Positions 26,490-34,126 of a stretch of DNA of 64,000 bases are shown here, piece by piece. The stretch covers positions 5,890,001-5,954,000 of the forward strand of contig NZ_AP022588.1 in NCBI RefSeq assembly GCF_010731735.1, given 5' to 3'. Made by a program: the position numbers and the translations under genes. The stretch comes from Mycolicibacterium sediminis (GTDB taxonomy: Bacteria; Actinomycetota; Actinomycetes; Mycobacteriales; Mycobacteriaceae). The first letter of the stretch is position 1, and every line of letters starts with the position of its first letter. Under the pieces are notes generated by a model that was not told where the DNA came from, made no database searches, and worked only from the letters and a program-made list of their open reading frames with translations.

Positions 26490-26634
26490 AGCCCGGGAAC
26501 GATTTTGAGACCATCGGCGGGGGGTGACGCCCATATCAGCCGCAGTGGCGAAGACGGTCAGTAGTTCCTACTGTGTGTGTACGTAGATGTTAGGCGGAGT
26601 GGGGCGTGCCCCTTCCTAAGAGTGGAGGTTTGCG

Positions 26635-27303
26635 ATGACACTGACGATCGGCGACACCGCCCCGGACTTCGAGGCCGACACCACCGAAGGCCGAATCCGG
26701 TTTCACGACTGGATCGGCGACAGTTGGGCAGTGCTGTTTTCCCACCCCCGCGACTTCACCCCGGTGTGTACCACCGAATTGGGCTACATGGCCAAGATCA
26801 AACCCGATTTCGACCGGCGCGACGTCAAGATCATCGGACTGTCGGTGGACCCGCTCGACAACCACGTCAGCTGGGCGCAGGACATCGCCGACACCCAGGG
26901 CGCCGCGCCCAACTATCCTATGATCGCCGACACCGATTTCGCGGTGTCCAAGGCCTACGGGATGCTGCCCGCCGACGCCGCTGGCGATCCCACCGACCGC
27001 ACCCCAGCGCAGAACGCGACCCTGCGCAACGTCTTCGTGATCGGCCCCGATAAGACGATCAAGCTAATGTTGATCTACCCGATGACCATTGGGCGCAACT
27101 TCGACGAGGTGCTGCGCGTAATCGACGCGTTGCAGTTGGCCGCCACTCACAAGATCGCCACACCAGCGCAGTGGCGCCAAGGCGACGACGTGATCATCGC
27201 TGGTTCGGTCAGCGACGAAGAAGCCCACCAAATCTATCCCAACGGGTGGCACGCACCCCGGCCCTACCTGCGCATCGTCCCCAGCCCATTATCGCCCGCA
27301 TAG
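26635..27303 (+). CDS. 1-Cys peroxiredoxin (Prx6 type)
   Basis: 222 aa. C45 in PRDFTPVCTTELG is the peroxidatic Cys; no resolving Cys is visible, and the C-terminal domain (YPNGWHAPRPYLRIV) is that of Prx6. It reduces hydrogen peroxide and organic or lipid peroxides in the cytosol. A GTGGAGG site sits before the ATG. Divergent from ccdA; both serve thiol redox balance. Confidence 0.93.
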   Translation: MTLTIGDTAPDFEADTTEGRIRFHDWIGDSWAVLFSHPRDFTPVCTTELGYMAKIKPDFDRRDVKIIGLSVDPLDNHVSWAQDIADTQGAAPNYPMIADTDFAVSKAYGMLPADAAGDPTDRTPAQNATLRNVFVIGPDKTIKLMLIYPMTIGRNFDEVLRVIDALQLAATHKIATPAQWRQGDDVIIAGSVSDEEAHQIYPNGWHAPRPYLRIVPSPLSPA

Positions 27304-27575
27304 CCCGACTGGACACCTGACGGGACCGACGTGCATTACGCCAACCCCAACGCTACAGAGCACGACCGCCCACACGAAGAAGTACTACCGGGAGTGGCTG
27401 AGGTATTGCGGGGCGACGACCTTGGTCGAAGTCATAGGTGTCACATCCGATCGGCGTGGGCTTAGAGGCAACGCTGCGAGGGGTGGCTGTGTCGGTCGTC
27501 GAGCCCAGGGGGTGTCAACACGGCCGCTAGGGCGAATCTTGATGTCGACGTCAAGTCATGCGGTGATCTCAAGAG

Positions 27576-28088
27576 TTGCCGATCGGCGAACTGGTCGAGA
27601 ATCGTGGGCTGGCCACCCAAGTGCTGCGCCGTTGTGAATCGATGGGGTTGGTGATTCCGCACCGCACCTCGACCGGTCACCGCGCTTACGGACTCGCCGA
27701 TCGCTATCGAGTGGCCGCGATTGTCCTGGCCAAGATGGCCTGTATATGCTTGGAGGACGTCCGAGCGCTAACGATCGTGGGCACCTCCCCCGGGCGCAAA
27801 ATGGTCCTACAACACCAACACGACGCATTGAGCTGGCGCATCGCCGGAGCGCAAGCCGCGCTCGCCTTAATCGACGATGCGCTCGGCCGGAGACAACGAG
27901 ACCTGCCCTATTCACGCGATTTCGGGACCGTGCTGGCTGAACGCGTCAAGCGTCGCCCGTCGGGAACAGGTTCGTGCCTCACGCTGACCTTGCGGTGTGC
28001 CGCAGGGCGTCGCAGAAACAGGCAGCAACCCGTAGCCGCCACCGACGTCGGACACGCTGAGCGATCCCGCCCGCCGGTTGGGCGCTGA
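27576..28088 (+). CDS. MerR-like DNA-binding protein, possibly degenerate
   Basis: 170 aa from TTG; an in-frame stop at 27564 rules out a longer N-terminus. IGELVENRGLATQVLRRCES then GHRAYGLADRYRVAAIVLA resembles the MerR HTH and wing, although the usual RYYE is RRCE. The dimer helix follows (ALSWRIAGAQAALALIDDAL). The last 45 residues look like non-protein sequence, so a frameshift may have altered the tail. No operator identified. Confidence 0.5.
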   Translation: MPIGELVENRGLATQVLRRCESMGLVIPHRTSTGHRAYGLADRYRVAAIVLAKMACICLEDVRALTIVGTSPGRKMVLQHQHDALSWRIAGAQAALALIDDALGRRQRDLPYSRDFGTVLAERVKRRPSGTGSCLTLTLRCAAGRRRNRQQPVAATDVGHAERSRPPVGR

Positions 28089-28110
28089 CCATTAAAGGGG
28101 CGAACCAAGG

Positions 28111-28139
28111 CCGCCGAGCGGTGTGTCAGGGCTCGGTGG
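28111..28139. terminator. Hairpin at the end of the TlpA-like gene
   Basis: CCGCCGAGC pairs with GCTCGGTGG (one G-T pair) around an 11-nt loop, spanning the end of the TlpA-like gene and the gap to the convergent MerR-like gene. Could serve as a terminator. Confidence 0.4.
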
Positions 28140-28719
28140 TCAGGCGGTCCAGTAGCGGTCTTAGGTCTTCGGCCAGTAGTGCCATGAGGTATACCGCGGC
28201 GACTCTGTGTTGGCGATCGAGGACCATCGTGGTGGGCACCACGCTGGTTGGATACGTGCGTCCCAGGGTGATGAGGGTGCGCATTGCGGGGTCAAAAATG
28301 GAGGGGTATTGCACGTTGCGGTCGGTGATGAAGTCGCGTGCGGTGTCGCGATTGTCGCGTACGTCGATACCGAGGAATTCCACGCCACGGTCCCGGTATT
28401 CGGCGTAGACCCTTTCGAGTTCCGGAGTCTCGGTGCGGCAGGGCCCACACCAGGAGCCCCAAACGTTGATGACGACGGCCTTGCCGGTGAAGTCCGACAG
28501 CCGGATCGGTTCGTCGGTGAACAGATCGGGCCCGGTTAGATCACCGATGGTGCCCCGCACCGAGGGTGGGTCGTAGAAGATTGCGGTCTTGCCGCCCGGT
28601 GAGACGAAATCGAAGGTACCGCCTTGGGCCACGGCATCCTCGCCAGTGGTGCAGCCGGCCACTAGAGCACCGACGACGAGGGCCGCCACGATGGCGACGA
28701 TTCGCCTGAGGCAAGACAT
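28126..28719 (-). CDS. TlpA/ResA-like thioredoxin lipoprotein
   Basis: 197 aa. The signal peptide ends in LVAGC, so it is lipid-anchored. The thioredoxin domain has WGSWCGPCRTE and a cis-Pro region (TSVVPTTMVLD). Such proteins reduce disulfides outside the membrane, for cytochrome c assembly or repair, and receive electrons from CcdA. The start MSCLRR is preceded by GAGAGGATC. Sits downstream of cadD but may be independent. Confidence 0.9.
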   Translation of the reverse strand: MSCLRRIVAIVAALVVGALVAGCTTGEDAVAQGGTFDFVSPGGKTAIFYDPPSVRGTIGDLTGPDLFTDEPIRLSDFTGKAVVINVWGSWCGPCRTETPELERVYAEYRDRGVEFLGIDVRDNRDTARDFITDRNVQYPSIFDPAMRTLITLGRTYPTSVVPTTMVLDRQHRVAAVYLMALLAEDLRPLLDRLTTEP

Positions 28720-28780
28720 GCGGGAGATCCTCTCGATTGTTCGCGTTGACGCGCAGTTCGCCGCCGATTTTGGTGGTTGC

Positions 28781-29386
28781 TCACTTATCGAAGACGAGCC
28801 CGCTGACCAGGATGACAACGCCCAGACCGATTAGAACCATTGGGAAGAGCACGTGTTCCCAGCGTTCGAGGACTTCGGCGATCGGTTGGCGGGTGGCGAC
28901 GAATCTGGCGGCGACGACCAGCACCGCGACGAGCACCAGGAAGACGACGCAATACGCCGCCACGGCAGCCGGACCCACGCTGAGGAAGACCGGAACGTAG
29001 ACGCCGATGTTGTCCCCGCCGTTGGCGAAGGTGACCGCTGCGACGGTCAAAACACCAACGCTCTTTCCAGCGACTCTGCCCTCGTCATCGTCATCGTCAT
29101 CGTCGTTGCCACGCCAGGCTTCCCATGCCGCCCACAATCCCAGCGCCAGCGGGATGAGCCCGAAGTACGGGATGACTTCTGGCGGGAGAAACGCGCCCGC
29201 ACCCAGGGTGACGAGCACGGCCGCACCCAGGATTCCGGCGAACCCGAGATATTGCCCGGCAGCGATCCGGGCCGTGGTGCCACGTTGGCCTGCGCCGCGG
29301 GCGAAAAACAATGAAAGGACGATGATGTCGTCGATGTTGGTGACGATGAACAAGCCGATCGCGGGCAGCACCGAGGACAAGATCAT
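28781..29386 (-). CDS. cadD: CadD-family cadmium resistance transporter
   Basis: 201 aa, five or six helices. Motifs: FIVTNIDDIIVLSLFF near the N-terminus and FANGGDNIGVYVPVF in the middle are typical of CadD. A cytoplasmic loop holds seven consecutive Asp residues (GNDDDDDDDEGR), a likely divalent cation site. It removes Cd(II) or limits its uptake. Coupled to lspA by ATGA, thus the last gene of the cmtR operon. Confidence 0.9.
   Translation of the reverse strand: MILSSVLPAIGLFIVTNIDDIIVLSLFFARGAGQRGTTARIAAGQYLGFAGILGAAVLVTLGAGAFLPPEVIPYFGLIPLALGLWAAWEAWRGNDDDDDDDEGRVAGKSVGVLTVAAVTFANGGDNIGVYVPVFLSVGPAAVAAYCVVFLVLVAVLVVAARFVATRQPIAEVLERWEHVLFPMVLIGLGVVILVSGLVFDK
29083..29105. repeat. Hexamer repeat coding the Asp tract of CadD
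   Basis: Three perfect CGTCAT copies plus a partial fourth. On the coding strand they give alternating GAT and GAC, hence the Asp run. Such repeats can change length by replication slippage without loss of frame. Confidence 0.75.
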
Positions 29387-29889
29387 CCGTTCACCTCCGA
29401 GTCAGCGGTGGCGCTCGCCCGCCAACTGGCCACGACGAGTGCGGCTGCCCCGGTGACGACGAAGACGTCGGCGAGGTTGAAGGTCGGAAACCAGCCCGTA
29501 TGCAGAAAATCTGTGACCAGCCCATCACCGGCGCGGTCGATCACGTTGGCCACCGCGCCGCCCAGCATCGCGGCTAGTGCCAGCACGACGGGCAGCGCCG
29601 CCGTGCGTGTGAGGCGTACCGCGAACACTGCCAAACCGGCCACGATCAGGCCGGTGACGCCGAGCAAGGCCGCCGGGGGCAGGGTATCGCCAAGACTGAA
29701 GGCCACACCGGGGTTGAACGTCAATCGCAGATGTAGCAGCCCGAGATCTGTTGTGTTGCCGCCGATCAGTGCGCGGCCGGCCCACGCCTTCAAGCCCAGG
29801 TCCAGTGCCGCAACCACGACCACCGCCGCGGCCAGGGTGATCCGCCCCCGCCTCACCGTGGCCTCTGGGCTCAAATGACCGCCGGTCAC
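29383..29889 (-). CDS. lspA: Lipoprotein signal peptidase LspA in the cadmium operon
   Basis: 168 aa with four helices. The aspartyl catalytic pair is in NVIDR and NLADV, and FNPGVAFSL is also conserved. It cleaves prolipoproteins after lipidation. Its ATGA overlaps on both sides (ctpG and cadD) prove operon membership. lspA next to cadmium pumps recurs in bacteria; why is unknown. It is likely an accessory copy beside the housekeeping lspA. Confidence 0.93.
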   Translation of the reverse strand: MTGGHLSPEATVRRGRITLAAAVVVVAALDLGLKAWAGRALIGGNTTDLGLLHLRLTFNPGVAFSLGDTLPPAALLGVTGLIVAGLAVFAVRLTRTAALPVVLALAAMLGGAVANVIDRAGDGLVTDFLHTGWFPTFNLADVFVVTGAAALVVASWRASATADSEVNG

Positions 29890-31853
29890 GACTGCGCACC
29901 CACCACGGTCGGGCGAATCGATTGCGCACCACGTTCCAGTGCCGCGTTGGCTAGCGGTTTGGCGCGTCCGGCGCGCACCCCGTTGGCGATCACGACGATC
30001 TCGGCGAGTTCATGAACCAGGACGACCGCTGCCAATCCGAGAATGCCGAACAATGCCAGCGGCATCAGCACGATGATCAACCCGAGTGACAAGCCGACGT
30101 TTTGCAGCATGATTCGGCGCGCCCGGCGCGCATGGCTGAATGCCTGGGGCAGGTGGCGCAGGTCTTCGCCCATCAACGCCACGTCGGCGGTTTCGATGGC
30201 CACGTCGGCGCCCATCGCGCCCATCGCGATGCCGATGTCTGCGGTGGCCAATGCGGGAGCGTCGTTGACGCCGTCGCCGACCATCGCCGTGGGGCGCTGG
30301 CTCCGCAGCTGTTCGATCAGCCGTGCCTTGTCCTCGGGGCGAAGCTCGGCGTACACGTCGTCGATGCCGACGTCGCGGGCCAAAGTAGCTGCGGTGGTGT
30401 GGTTGTCGCCGGTGAGCATCGCCACGTGGTAACCGTCACTGCGCAGCTGCGCGATGACTTCGGCGGCTTCGGGGCGCAGCTCGTCGCGCACGGCGACGGC
30501 ACCGATGACCTGCCCATCGTCTTCGACCAGCACGGCGGTCGCGCCTGCCTGCTGCATCCGGGCGACGTCGCCGGCCAACGGGCCGGGCTCCAGCCAGCCG
30601 GGGCGGCCCAGGCGAATGATGCGCCCGTCGCGATGGCCGCTGAGTCCAGCGCCGGTGACGGCTTCGACGTCATCGGCAGGGGTGACTTCGTCGACGGCGG
30701 CCAGTATCGCTGCGGCCAATGGGTGCTCGCTGCGCGCCTCTAGGGCCGCGGCCAAATCCAGTACCTGCTCGCGGGTCGCACCTGCTGCGGTGGCCACGTC
30801 GATGACCGCGGGCCGGTTCGCGGTCAGCGTGCCGGTCTTGTCTAGTGCGACGCCGCGGATCCTGCCGAGCCCCTCAAGTGCGGCGCCGCCCTTGACCAAA
30901 GCGCCGAGCTTGCTGGCCGCTCCGATGGCCGCCACCACCGTGACCGGCACTGAAATCGCCAATGCGCACGGAGACGCGGCGACCAGCACCACGAGGGCAC
31001 GCTCGATCCAAGTAGCCGAGTCACCGAACAGGCTTCCGATGACCCCGATCAACGCCGCGACGATCATGATCCCCGGTACCAGCGGTTTGGCAATACGATC
31101 AGCCAAGCGTTGGGAGGCGCCCTTACGAGATTGCTCCGCCTCCACGATGCGCACGATGCGCGCCAAGGAGTTGTCCTCGGCGGTGGTGGTGACCTCCACC
31201 TCTAGTACCCCGGTGCCATTTATCGACCCGGCGAATACTTCGTCTTCCGGGCCGGCCTCGACGGGGACCGACTCACCGGTGATGGCCGAGACATCGAGTG
31301 CGGTGCGGCCGTGACGGATGACGCCGTCGGTGGCAACACGCTCGCCGGGTTTGACCACCATGCGGTCACCGATTTGCAGGTCCGCTGGCGCGACTGTCTC
31401 CTCGCCATCTTCGCGTAGGACGGTCGCCTCGTCGGGCACCAGTGACAACAAGGCGCGCAGCCCGCGGCGGGTGCGGGCCAACGAGTACTCCTCCAGTCCC
31501 TCGCTGATGGAGAACAGGAACGCCAGCATCGCGGCCTCGCCGAGTTCGCCGAGGATCACCGCGCCGACTGCGGCGATGGTCATTAGCGTGCCGACGCCGA
31601 TCCTGCCCTTGGCCAATCGTTTGAGGGTGGACGGGACGAAGGTGTAGGCGCCGGCCAGCAGGCCGACTGCTTCCAGGGAGCGCACGATCGGCTCTGCGGC
31701 ATCAACGAATCCGGCGATCAGTGAAGCCAATAGGAAGACCCCAGAGATGGCAGCGAACTGCATCTCCTTGATCTGCCAGAGCCGTTCGGGCTCGCCGTCG
31801 TGGTCGTCCGCGTCGCGGGGCTCGTCGCTGCCGCAGCCGCAGGCATCACTCAT
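29886..31853 (-). CDS. ctpG: Cadmium/zinc-type P1B ATPase CtpG
   Basis: 655 aa. Instead of an HMA domain the N-terminus has a short Cys cluster (MSDACGCGSDE) and Asp/His stretch. P-ATPase motifs: ITGESVPVEAG, ASPCALAISVPVTV (SPC, not CPC), DKTGTLTANRPA, SEHPLAAAI, GDGVNDAPAL. The SPC motif and HE of the last helices (VLVHELAEIVVIANG) fit M. tuberculosis CtpG. It exports Cd(II) and related ions. Start is placed where it overlaps the cmtR stop (TGATG). Confidence 0.93.
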   Translation of the reverse strand: MSDACGCGSDEPRDADDHDGEPERLWQIKEMQFAAISGVFLLASLIAGFVDAAEPIVRSLEAVGLLAGAYTFVPSTLKRLAKGRIGVGTLMTIAAVGAVILGELGEAAMLAFLFSISEGLEEYSLARTRRGLRALLSLVPDEATVLREDGEETVAPADLQIGDRMVVKPGERVATDGVIRHGRTALDVSAITGESVPVEAGPEDEVFAGSINGTGVLEVEVTTTAEDNSLARIVRIVEAEQSRKGASQRLADRIAKPLVPGIMIVAALIGVIGSLFGDSATWIERALVVLVAASPCALAISVPVTVVAAIGAASKLGALVKGGAALEGLGRIRGVALDKTGTLTANRPAVIDVATAAGATREQVLDLAAALEARSEHPLAAAILAAVDEVTPADDVEAVTGAGLSGHRDGRIIRLGRPGWLEPGPLAGDVARMQQAGATAVLVEDDGQVIGAVAVRDELRPEAAEVIAQLRSDGYHVAMLTGDNHTTAATLARDVGIDDVYAELRPEDKARLIEQLRSQRPTAMVGDGVNDAPALATADIGIAMGAMGADVAIETADVALMGEDLRHLPQAFSHARRARRIMLQNVGLSLGLIIVLMPLALFGILGLAAVVLVHELAEIVVIANGVRAGRAKPLANAALERGAQSIRPTVVGAQS

Positions 31854-32263
31854 CAGCGAGACTCCTTTGTATCGATGGTCGCGCCCATTCGGGCGGGGGT
31901 TCCGTACGTGGGGCACAACGCCACCGTGCTGCCGGTGGCGGCCAGCAGCGTCTCCGCTGAGGCCAGCAGGTCCATGAGTTCCGGTCGGGTCAATGAATAG
32001 AACATCTGCCGGCCTTCGGGGCGGCCTACCACCAAACCGCAGTCCCGCAGGCACGCGACATGGGCTGAGACAGTCGACTGAGCCAACCCCAACTCACCGG
32101 TCAGATCGGCTACCCGGATTTCCCCGTCGGAAAGGCGGCGCACGATCGCCAGCCGCGCAGGATCAGAAAGGCTGTGAAATAGCGCCACCGCAGCATCCAG
32201 GTTCGTGGACCCTTCCCCTTCCGAGCTGCCAGCCGCGCACTCGTCAGACTCATTCATCGTCAT
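31853..32263 (-). CDS. cmtR: Cadmium/lead sensor CmtR (ArsR/SmtB)
   Basis: 136 aa. C71 and C75 in HVACLRDCGLVVG lie in the recognition helix, and C117 in ALCPTYG at the C-terminus, the three Cd/Pb ligands of M. tuberculosis CmtR (C57, C61, C102) with matching spacing. HTH: AQSTVSAHVACL. Metal binding releases DNA. M1 or M3 (32257) can start; both fall in the operator, so the message may be leaderless or nearly so. Heads the cmtR-ctpG-lspA-cadD operon. Confidence 0.95.
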   Translation of the reverse strand: MTMNESDECAAGSSEGEGSTNLDAAVALFHSLSDPARLAIVRRLSDGEIRVADLTGELGLAQSTVSAHVACLRDCGLVVGRPEGRQMFYSLTRPELMDLLASAETLLAATGSTVALCPTYGTPARMGATIDTKESR

Positions 32264-32273
32264 TGTTCGATGA
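32254..32273. promoter_or_regulatory. CmtR operator at cmtR start
   Basis: TCATCG-N8-CGATGA, perfect inverted repeat covering the cmtR start codon; followed by TAGC. The same architecture recurs at 32464. Confidence 0.65.
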
Positions 32274-32463
32274 TAGCCGGTCCTTGTCGATGCTTCCCGT
32301 CCGGGCAGGTGCCGATGCAGTCCCGGGAACCCGGTCCGCGTTCAAGCCTGGACATCGGTGACGCAGGGCGACCGCATGTCGGGCGTCGGGCCATTGCCCC
32401 CAGGACGCAGCAGCGCCGCCCATCACGAGGCGGGTTACGGGCGGGCAAGTGCGCAGAGCCTTT

Positions 32464-32483
32464 TCATCGTGATCAAACGATGA
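32464..32483. promoter_or_regulatory. Second CmtR-type operator, before the methyltransferase
   Basis: TCATCG-N8-CGATGA followed by TAGCG, the same arms, spacing and 3' flank as at 32254, 210 bp away and about 80 bp before the methyltransferase start. It suggests that CmtR also governs the divergent genes. The DNA between the two boxes (32274-32463) shows no gene. Confidence 0.65.
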
Positions 32484-32561
32484 TAGCGTTTTCCATAGAT
32501 AGTCACCGGCCGGATCGCCTTCGATCAGCGTTCAAGGCCGTGAAGGGGAAGGACTCCGGAC

Positions 32562-33194
32562 GTGTTGATGAACCGGGCCGAGACCGCCCTGATCAATTCA
32601 CCGCCCAGGCGGTGGCTACAACGCTTCTACGAGGTGCCGGTCCTGCTGCGCCTCGGGGGCCGTATCCCGCCTGGCAGTACAGCCCTCGAGATCGGCTGTG
32701 GGTCGGGCTACGGCTCACAGCTGGTGCTGCAACAGTTCGGTGCCTCCCGGATCGATGCTCTCGATCTGGACCCGATGATGATCGATCGCGCCCAAAGGCG
32801 ACTGACCCCCTTCGGCGACCAAGTCACGCTGGTCCGCGGAAGCGCCACTGATCTGAGGGCCGCGCTCGACGCTGGCGACGACAGCTACGACGCAGTGTTC
32901 GATTTTGGCATCGTCCACCACATCCCGAAGTGGCGTACTGCAGTGGCCGAAGCCGCCAGGGTGCTCGCCCCCGGCGGGCGGTTTTACTTTGAAGAAGTGA
33001 CCGCACATGCCCTCAACCGTCTGACCTACCAACGACTGTTCGACCATCCCACCGATGACCGATTTACTGCTGAACAGTTTCTTGATGAGCTTCGCCGACA
33101 CCGCCTGCTCGTCCTCGGCTCTGTCACCCGCGTTCAAGGCGACTACCTACTCGGCGTCGCCACCAAGCCGCTCAGCAACGGCGGTGCACGGTGA
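32562..33194 (+). CDS. Class I SAM-dependent methyltransferase
   Basis: 210 aa from GTG. SAM motif ALEIGCGSGYGSQL, acidic loop DALDLDP, motif II VFDFGIVHHIPKWRTAVAEAARVLAPGG as usual for class I enzymes. Substrate not deducible; small molecule or metal(loid) methylation would fit the location, but the As(III) methylase Cys residues are absent. GAAGGACTCC precedes the start. Divergent from cmtR with its own CmtR-type box. Confidence 0.87.
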   Translation: MLMNRAETALINSPPRRWLQRFYEVPVLLRLGGRIPPGSTALEIGCGSGYGSQLVLQQFGASRIDALDLDPMMIDRAQRRLTPFGDQVTLVRGSATDLRAALDAGDDSYDAVFDFGIVHHIPKWRTAVAEAARVLAPGGRFYFEEVTAHALNRLTYQRLFDHPTDDRFTAEQFLDELRRHRLLVLGSVTRVQGDYLLGVATKPLSNGGAR

Positions 33195-33297
33195 TGGCGC
33201 CGCCACGTGAGCCGGTTCATGCTCACCCTCGGACGACCTCGGATCCGTGACGGCATATCGCGCAGGCCGACTGCATCGACCACCGTTGTGAACGAGG

Positions 33298-33951
33298 ATG
33301 GTCGCCATGAGTGAGGCCGCTCCCGCGGACGCAACGTTCGCATTCGTCGACCTGTCGGGCTTCACCGCCTTGACCGAAATGTGCGGCGACGAGGAAGCCG
33401 CGCACCTCGCCGGCCGGCTGGTCGACCTCACGCGAGACTCGCTCACCCCGCACGTCAGCCTCGTGAAGAGCATGGGTGACGCGGTGATGCTGCACGCCCC
33501 CAATCCTGCACAGATGATGGCGACGATCGTGGCGCTGGCCGACTACGCCGCTGCCGAAGACGCGTTTCTCGTGCTCCGAGTCGGAATCCATCACGGGAGT
33601 GCCGTCGAACGGCACAACGATTTCTTCGGGCACGCAGTCAACACCGCCGCACGCGTGACGGCGCTCGCCGGCGCAGGCCAGGCGATCGTCACCGCTCCGA
33701 TACTGCCCGCCTGCGAAGGTTTGGGGCTAGCGATCCACCCGTTGGGCGCCACCTCGCTCCGCAATATCGCTTCGCCCATGGCGGTGTACCGCGTGTTGCT
33801 CCCACCACCGCGGCACCCCCTTGATCCCGTTTGTGGCATCCGAATTGATCCGCGTACGAGTAGCTACCACTTGCGAGTGGACGGTCAAGACGTTTGGTTC
33901 TGCTCCAGCCGATGCGCCGAACGGTACTCGGCCAACAACGAGGGCAGTTGA
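33298..33951 (+). CDS. Class III nucleotide cyclase fused to a YHS metal domain
   Basis: 217 aa. Residues about 12-165: adenylate/guanylate cyclase catalytic domain with FVDLSGFTAL (first metal Asp), KSMGDAVML (substrate Lys and second metal Asp) and HAVNTAARVTALAG (transition-state Asn and Arg), so it looks active. Residues about 174-212: YHS domain with DPVCGIRID, YHLRVDG and VWFCSSRCAERY, a small Cys fold found in metal proteins. Linking a cyclase to a metal-binding domain suggests metal-dependent cAMP or cGMP synthesis. Start 33298 or 33307. Follows the methyltransferase by about 100 bp. Confidence 0.85.
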   Translation: MVAMSEAAPADATFAFVDLSGFTALTEMCGDEEAAHLAGRLVDLTRDSLTPHVSLVKSMGDAVMLHAPNPAQMMATIVALADYAAAEDAFLVLRVGIHHGSAVERHNDFFGHAVNTAARVTALAGAGQAIVTAPILPACEGLGLAIHPLGATSLRNIASPMAVYRVLLPPPRHPLDPVCGIRIDPRTSSYHLRVDGQDVWFCSSRCAERYSANNEGS

Positions 33952-34126
33952 GCCGGCAAAGCCGACTCGTCAAGCCAACACGGCGATCAGCTCGGACCCG
34001 AAGCCGGTCCTTCGGACATACCCACCATGAAGCGGTTGAGCCCGGAAGAGCTAGAGGACTTCATGGCCATCGGGTTGAGGATCCGTGGCCTCTCGGCCAC
34101 TGTTCCTGCCGTCGCAACAGGCCACC

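Noticed and set aside
32562..33194. Methyltransferase as an arsenite methylase (ArsM)
   Set aside because: The conserved Cys residues that bind As(III) in ArsM are missing; it is left as a general class I methyltransferase.
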